From positions 22,483,792-22,547,791 of the forward strand of contig OZ038456.1 in the NCBI GenBank assembly GCA_964036195.1: 64,000 nt of DNA, written 5' to 3'. The position numbers and the translations under genes are program-made. The notes under the pieces were generated by a model. The model saw only the letters and a program-made list of their open reading frames with translations, made no database searches and was not told where the DNA came from. This document shows positions 59,601 to 64,000 of the stretch, one piece after another. The stretch comes from Sphaerolaimus hirsutus. Lineage: Eukaryota > Nematoda > Chromadorea > Monhysterida > Sphaerolaimidae. Within the stretch, counting starts at the first letter, position 1. Every line of letters begins with the position of its first letter.

Positions 59601-62100
59601 GCATGACCCATTTGCGTGTGCATTTGCATGCAACTTGTGGCCTCGATAAGTGTATTCATAATGAGGTAGGTTGAGTGGCTGCAGAAATGGGCCGATGGCT
59701 ATTTAGATAGCCTCGATTCAATCTAATGCTTTACGTTCACGCAAGCGTGAGCAACAAGTATATACACGCATGCATGCGTTGACAAAAGAAACGTCGCATT
59801 ATTGTCATTTGTCATTGTCATTTCTGCAGTTCAACGTGCCCAAGCCGAAATTACGCAAGAAATTCGCCGCGTGAGACGCCGCGACAATCTTTTTTTGTCA
59901 ATGGGATGCATATTTTTTCTGCATCATGCTGAGCTAAAGAAATGCGCAAATGAAGCAACCAAATTGTGCCACGGACCAGTGGATAACAATGCATGAGTGC
60001 AAACAAACTCGTCAATACGATTTCTCCAATTAAAACGAAATTAATTACACAAGCCAAGCCGTTATTATAACGTCCAAATACCCCCCCCAAACAATTTTAG
60101 ACTACCTATTTTCACGGGCGAAAGAATAAAGTCCCCAAATTTTTTCAACGACAATTTTACAACGACCATAAGTGAAGGCTGTCTGCAAGCAAACGCGTGA
60201 TTCTGCAGTCAAACCGAACCCTGGGCCGAAATTCAATTTGAACGTAGGGCGCTCGTAAGGTGCCAGATAGGGGTTTAAGCACATGGAAATGGCCCTATAC
60301 AAACTAGTTGACAACGATACCAAACGTCAACTGGTTTCTATCCCAATTCAAAGCTTACTGACGTGCCGACGAACGATGTTCAAATGCAAAAGTGTGTACT
60401 AAGTTGCAAATGAAGCTCTGGGGCGCCCTACAAGCACCTTACGTTCAAATTGAATCCGGCACCTGCACTGGCAGCATGCACACGCGCCCCTCTGCTTATT
60501 TCTTTCTTTCATTTCTTTCACAACCGGCGCACAAAGACGCCCCGGCGGCGGAAAAGTATTTAGCTGGGAATAATTCGAGGTTATAGGGAACTTGATATAA
60601 TGACCAATCTAAAAAGTGACCAATTTTGAACTTTAATGGTTGAAAACTATGCACTTAGCTTGGACACATTTGAGTTTATAAGAATGATTAATTCTGGCGA
60701 ACTAAAATGAGTTTGAAACACACAATCAGTTCCCGAAATTTCAGCCGTCAACTAAAAAGCGCGTGTAGCCACAATGGAACCACAACAACCGACTTCACCA
60801 AACCTCCCCGCCCATGCAAACAACTACACTATATTTTTGCTTGCCGTCTCGCAGTAGCCGCGACGGGGCAAGTCATGCAGCCGCGCGACTGGTTTGCGTG
60901 CAGCGGCGTCACATGCACAACTGCGCAGCCGCCCACGCTAACCCAACCCCCATGCATGAGACATGATGCATGCATGCATGCCTCCGGCTGCAGAAGTGAA
61001 CTGAACTGTGTGTTTGGGTATTTTACACAGCGCGGAGGAATGAAGCCAAGATGCAGTGTGTATTTTGTTTAGCAGCGCGCAAACTGTTTTGAGATGCTGT
61101 AAACTTTAACTTTGCTGACTGAACTATTTACTTTTTTGAGCCGTTGAAATTATGAAATTTACGGAAATAAATTTGGCTAGGTGTACAGTGTGGTCCAAAG
61201 ATTGAGCATGAAACATTCATGATTCATAGCTGGCATGATTAAGCAGATTTGCTCACAGCAGCTTATGACGTCACAAACCCGGCAAAATGCACTCAAATTT
61301 CCTCCCCCAAACACCTATCAAAGACTTATTTCAAACCAAACAATTCAGCATCGATTCAGTTGAGTCACCCGCTATTAAAATAAAATTGCAGCCAAAACTT
61401 TAAGTATTCAAGTTCCCAACTGCAGCTGCCGCGCGTCACATGCTCTCAACAAAAGTGTCGCAGACAAAGTGCACCCAAGGCATGTGACATCACATCACAT
61501 GGAATATTGTCTACTGGATAGAAGAGTGATGCTTAAAAATATGTTTGTGCCGCGTTGTAAACAAGTGAATTTGAAGTTTGGCGTAAACAAGTTAAGCGTT
61601 GAGTTGACGGGAACGCGAATAAAAAGATGTACATAAACTTATCCGCGAAATTGCAAATCAACCATGGCGAAATCGAACCCAGTCATTTACAACAAAAACA
61701 CAAAAATCTACGATCCGAAAAACGCAAAATCCCAAACCCCCCAAAAATGCTGGCTCCAAATTCTGACGCCAAAAACCCCCCCAACCCCAAAATAAACTCA
61801 CTAGCGATTTCCTGGTCGCACAGCATGCACTGATAACTTTTGAAATGCGCTTGCATACGATGCCTCGAAAGGGAACTGCTGTGGCAGAACATCTTGCCGC
61901 AGACCGAGCACGGGAATTGCCCTGTGAAGTGGGGCGACACTTTAAATTAAGTGGCACTTTAGAGCACTTTACAGCATTAAAACGTGAGGAGCTACGTTAC
62001 GATTGAATATGGCTTTTAATCAATTTTAAATAATAAATTAATATTCATTTTGAAACATACCTTTCAAATCGGGCCGTTTCAGTTCCGTTCTGTAAGGCAT
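50670..62100 (-). CDS. C2H2 zinc-finger protein with C-terminal coiled coil, complete, nine exons
   Basis: Exons in transcript order: 62100-62061, 61921-61802, 54243-54050, 53661-53505, 53202-52841, 52499-52227, 51865-51528, 51240-51093, 50744-50670 (TAA). All phases agree and give 568 residues. The ATG lies in GCCGCCATG, a strong initiation context. Fingers: CSVC...HRMQAH (18-39), CMLC...HMFRAH (45-66), and CRCC...H90, whose final histidine is missing. The middle is low-complexity (Ser, Asn, Ala, Gly; an AAAAAFHNN segment). Residues about 465-545 form a charged coiled coil (LAESRNRFLESK ... HRLLRDHVDQLEAKLIRCQEK), ending LIEDLLQQPESPAL. The architecture suggests a nuclear DNA-binding factor that dimerises through its C-terminus. 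I do not recognise the family. The 7.6 kb second intron contains a Rab-like gene on the other strand. Confidence 0.85.
50860..51010. mobile_element. Family-1 MITE in the last intron of the zinc-finger gene
   Basis: Left end GGTGCCACTCCCAGACCATG, right end GCTGAGAGTGCCCCC. Short arms. Confidence 0.55.
51528..51865 (-). CDS. Zinc-finger gene exon 7, low complexity then coiled-coil start
   Basis: The frame set by phase 0 from exon 6 reads AATSHNQRAASASGGTAATT onward, then KCFECSMLAGKLALAESRNR. Longer open frames on the same strand (Arg/Ala-rich) are out of phase with the neighbouring exons and are shadows. Confidence 0.8.
54050..54243 (-). CDS. Zinc-finger exon 3 (rest of finger 2, finger 3)
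   Basis: Codes NETLRSHMFRAH, then MFLCRCCNWAFPDKTSLHIHM. The 3' splice site CCCTTTCCAG (minus strand) is preceded by a C-rich minisatellite (54250-54475) that forms an exceptionally long polypyrimidine-like tract. Confidence 0.85.
54250..54475. repeat. Minisatellite, about 18-20 bp unit, GTTGTTTGAGGGTGAGG
   Basis: About a dozen head-to-tail variants of GGTTGTTTGAGGGTGAGGG. On the minus strand it reads CCCTCAAACAACCCC and abuts the acceptor of zinc-finger exon 3. Single units of the same phrase precede other acceptors (24180-24210 on +, 51866-51900 on -), so the array may have expanded from an intron-end motif. Confidence 0.8.
55366..56244 (+). CDS. Degenerate Rab-like small GTPase (pseudo-GTPase), four exons
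   Basis: Exons 55366-55413, 55481-55661, 55735-55903, 56067-56244 (TGA) agree in phase and give 191 residues, a normal Rab length. The N-terminus KYDYFFKVILLGDKTSDN parallels the Rab1/Rab8 start YDYLFKLLLIGDSGVGKS, but the P-loop GK[ST] is replaced by DNI (26-28). DTAGQE is replaced by CSASAE (70-75). GAHGAVILTKDD (89-100) aligns with GAHGIIVVYDVTD. The NKxD region reads NIDND (128-132). The SAK region reads ALDSSKVDEIL (134-144). The end is KLWFCD, without the CC/CXC prenylation motif. Twelve of the cysteines are outside conserved Rab positions. I infer a protein that cannot bind GTP or attach to membranes like a Rab. It lies inside intron 2 of the opposite-strand zinc-finger gene. Confidence 0.75.
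56245..61801. other. CpG-rich intronic tract without recognised genes
   Basis: Part of intron 2 of the zinc-finger gene. From about 56.8 kb the sequence becomes CpG-rich with GCATGC, GCGCGC and GCCGCGCGGC words, and the dense MITE load stops. It holds a relative of the TAGGGTTCAAACG elements (56646-56782), G homopolymers (57270-57290, 57470-57482), GATAGATAG repeats (58195-58275), a TACAGGGTGG terminus at 58577 and foldbacks built from GTAGGGCGC (59090-59220, 60238-60450). No exon supported. Confidence 0.5.
61802..61921 (-). CDS. Zinc-finger exon 2 (finger 1 and start of finger 2)
   Basis: Codes QFPCSVCGKMF, then HRMQAH, then YQCMLCDQEIA. The donor is A|GTGAGT and the acceptor TTCACAG. Finger 2 is completed 7.6 kb away at 54243 through a split AGC codon, so the long intron interrupts a zinc finger. 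Confidence 0.85.
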
Positions 62101-63997
62101 GGCGGCGGAGTTTTTTTGGGTCAAATGAGTTGTCCAAAAATTATCGGCTGCCAACGAAGCGGGTACTCGGCTAACAAATCGAAATGGTATTAAATAATTT
62201 TGCCTGCGCATGCAACAATTGCCAGAATTAGTCGGTGATATTTTTTATATTAAAATGAACGCAAAAAGCATAATGTAACTCGAAAATGGGACCAGGGGCT
62301 TAATTTAATTGGACCTATATTTTTTTCATACAGCCCAATTATACGCAAGCGGCCAATTAGAACATGATTAAACAAAAATCCAGATAATCCACAGATTTCC
62401 AATGAATCGGGCAGCCCGACAAAAGGGCAAAAAGGGTAATTAAATCTGATCCCCGCAACGTGAACACAAAAAGTAGCGTAATCCCGTTCGGGATTTTAAA
62501 TTGACGCTGCATATAAAAATTGCGGGAACATTGTCGCAATGTGCAGCGAATTACTGGCTTAGAAATGAGTGCGTTCGAGCTGGAAAAAAATCCTTTTTTG
62601 CCGCCCGAAAAATGAGAATGCATAAGCGAACGTGTATTTACGCATTTCGCGTATTTACGGCGGCATTTGAATGGGGGCCCGGGAGATTTGAAAAAGCGCG
62701 CTTTCAAACTAAATAATGCGAACGCGCACGAACGTTGCAAATTTGGAATAAATATAATGAAATATAGCATGGCAGCGAACGGTGTGCTAATTTCGCCGTT
62801 CTAAAAAGCTTCGAAACCGCGCATATTAGCCCAATTCACGCTGAAAACCGGTCCAATAAGCTCAAATGCATCACGATTTCTACCGTAAACCATCAAATAA
62901 AACCCATGCGTCAATTAGCAGTCGAATAAAACAGACACAGCGCACAAAGTGCCAAAAGCAAATAAAAAGCTACTTAAACATTCGCACGCGGCGCGACTGC
63001 AAGTAAACCGAGTCGACCAAAGTATCGAAGCTGCGACTGCAACTCGCCGCGGCGACGCGAAATCCGTGTCAAGCTGCCGCCGCGGCGACGACGCAACTTC
63101 CATTCAGCCGGCAGCGGCGGCACTTAGCAAATAGACTGGCCACCAGAATGTAACGCGGCCGCGCTCATGCCTCGAGTGGGCCGCCGCCGCGCCGACTTAC
63201 TTGCGGCAGGTATATTTAGAGTGGAGAGCGGCCGCGCGGCACAAACCCGAGTGCGACTGCAACTGCGACTGCAGTCGGGTTCCCTCCGCAGCTAGGCGAC
63301 TGCCCCATTGGCCCCGCCCACCGGCACGCACGAACCAATATGCGGGGGGGGGGCGGCAGCTAGAACAGTGGCGCATGCGTGCAAATGCATGTGCACGTTG
63401 TAATGCGTGTGCACCCCCCGAAGACAGAAGCATGTGAAAGAGTGCGGAGATTGGATACACGGTGGGTCAGATAAGAGTGCAGGGTGACTTTGCGTTTAGA
63501 TGCGAGGTAAAGATTCCTCAGGTGACCTTCGGGTTTATGGGTGGCGTACGGCCAGGGAAGGTATTTATGTTGATGCATGTATTTATGTATTTGCCCGCCG
63601 ATCCCAATAACAACCGAATCTATATTCACTCAGCTCAGCTGAAATGCTTCCCTACACATTTATATCACGCGAATCGTGAGTAATGTAAATAACATGGAAA
63701 CAAGAGTGACGCATGAACGCAGATCTGTGTGCAGCTTTGGGCGATGTGACGCCGCGGCAGCGGCCGCACTTGTCGCGCTGATAATCCACACAACATGCGC
63801 ACACACATGCATAACACATACACACGTACACAACACATACAGAGGTAAAAATAGGTGCCGCTGATAATTGCGCGCGGCGGCGCCGGCGCCCCGCTGTTCA
63901 CACGCATTTCGAGGGGCGCCTCCAATTACCGGTAGCCAGCCGCAAAGCTGCAGCGGCGGTGCGGCGCGGCGGCACAAAGCGAGTTACACCATGGAAA
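62101..63997. promoter_or_regulatory. CpG-rich region upstream of the zinc-finger gene
   Basis: GC-rich words (GCCGCCGCGCC, GCCGCGCGGC, CGGCGCCGGCGCC) cluster at 62940-63350 and 63750-63970. On the minus strand a strong donor-like GCAA|GTAAGT lies at 63200-63195, and an acceptor-like TTCGTTGGCAG lies just 5' of the start codon (about 62155). A non-coding first exon above 63200 is therefore possible. The assignment as promoter is inference. Confidence 0.35.
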
Positions 63998-64000
63998 GCA

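Noticed and set aside
1..63997. CRISPR arrays, operons, bacterial genes, tRNA or rRNA genes
   Set aside because: None seen. All supported genes are spliced, and repeats are MITE arms or satellites without CRISPR spacing.
56950..63997. Several 60-130 residue ORFs in the CpG-rich tract
   Set aside because: GC-rich sequence has few stop codons; none shows domains, phases or splice sites consistent with a gene.

Overview
The window is nuclear DNA from an animal. It has spliced genes with GT-AG introns, long AT-rich non-coding tracts, and a very dense load of short non-autonomous DNA transposons (MITEs). The protein set (a SERTA-domain taranis-like regulator, a five-part dihydropyrimidine dehydrogenase, a C2H2 factor and a Rab-like protein) points to an invertebrate, probably an ecdysozoan or arthropod. 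The species cannot be fixed from the sequence alone. A visible species trait is that C homopolymers commonly serve as the polypyrimidine tract before 3' splice sites.

Layout. (1) 1-22.1 kb is almost all MITEs and nested repeats, with one plausible internal exon at 263-520. (2) 22.1-25.6 kb, + strand: six exons of a SERTA-domain regulator related to Drosophila taranis and vertebrate SERTADs. A repeat-poor, CpG-poor tract of about 5.5 kb follows and looks like a long 3' UTR. (3) 31.5-47.9 kb, + strand: a complete dihydropyrimidine dehydrogenase (DPYD) gene of 24 coding exons. All reading-frame phases agree and the product is 1058 residues. (4) 62.1-50.7 kb, - strand: a complete nine-exon gene for a 568-residue protein with three N-terminal C2H2-type fingers and a C-terminal coiled coil. 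It converges on DPYD. (5) 55.4-56.2 kb, + strand, nested in the 7.6 kb second intron of the zinc-finger gene: a four-exon gene for a 191-residue Rab-like protein that has lost the GTP-binding motifs and the prenylation cysteines. (6) 56.6-64.0 kb: CpG-rich DNA covering the intron and promoter side of the zinc-finger gene.

The genes do not form one pathway. DPYD catalyses the first step of pyrimidine catabolism. The SERTA and zinc-finger genes are nuclear regulators. The Rab-like product would be a pseudo-GTPase if it is expressed.

Most unusual items: (a) DPYD intron 14 is bounded at both ends by the inverted termini of a MITE and lies inside what is a single exon in the human gene, so it is a candidate transposon-born intron (introner); (b) a hAT-like family with perfect 13-bp termini (TAGGGTTCAAACG) and 8-bp target duplications, whose members carry completely different palindrome-rich repeat arrays (GGTCCC, CGATATT or GGGATC types); (c) the nested degenerate Rab; (d) a foldback of about 1.1 kb at 17.7-18.9 kb.
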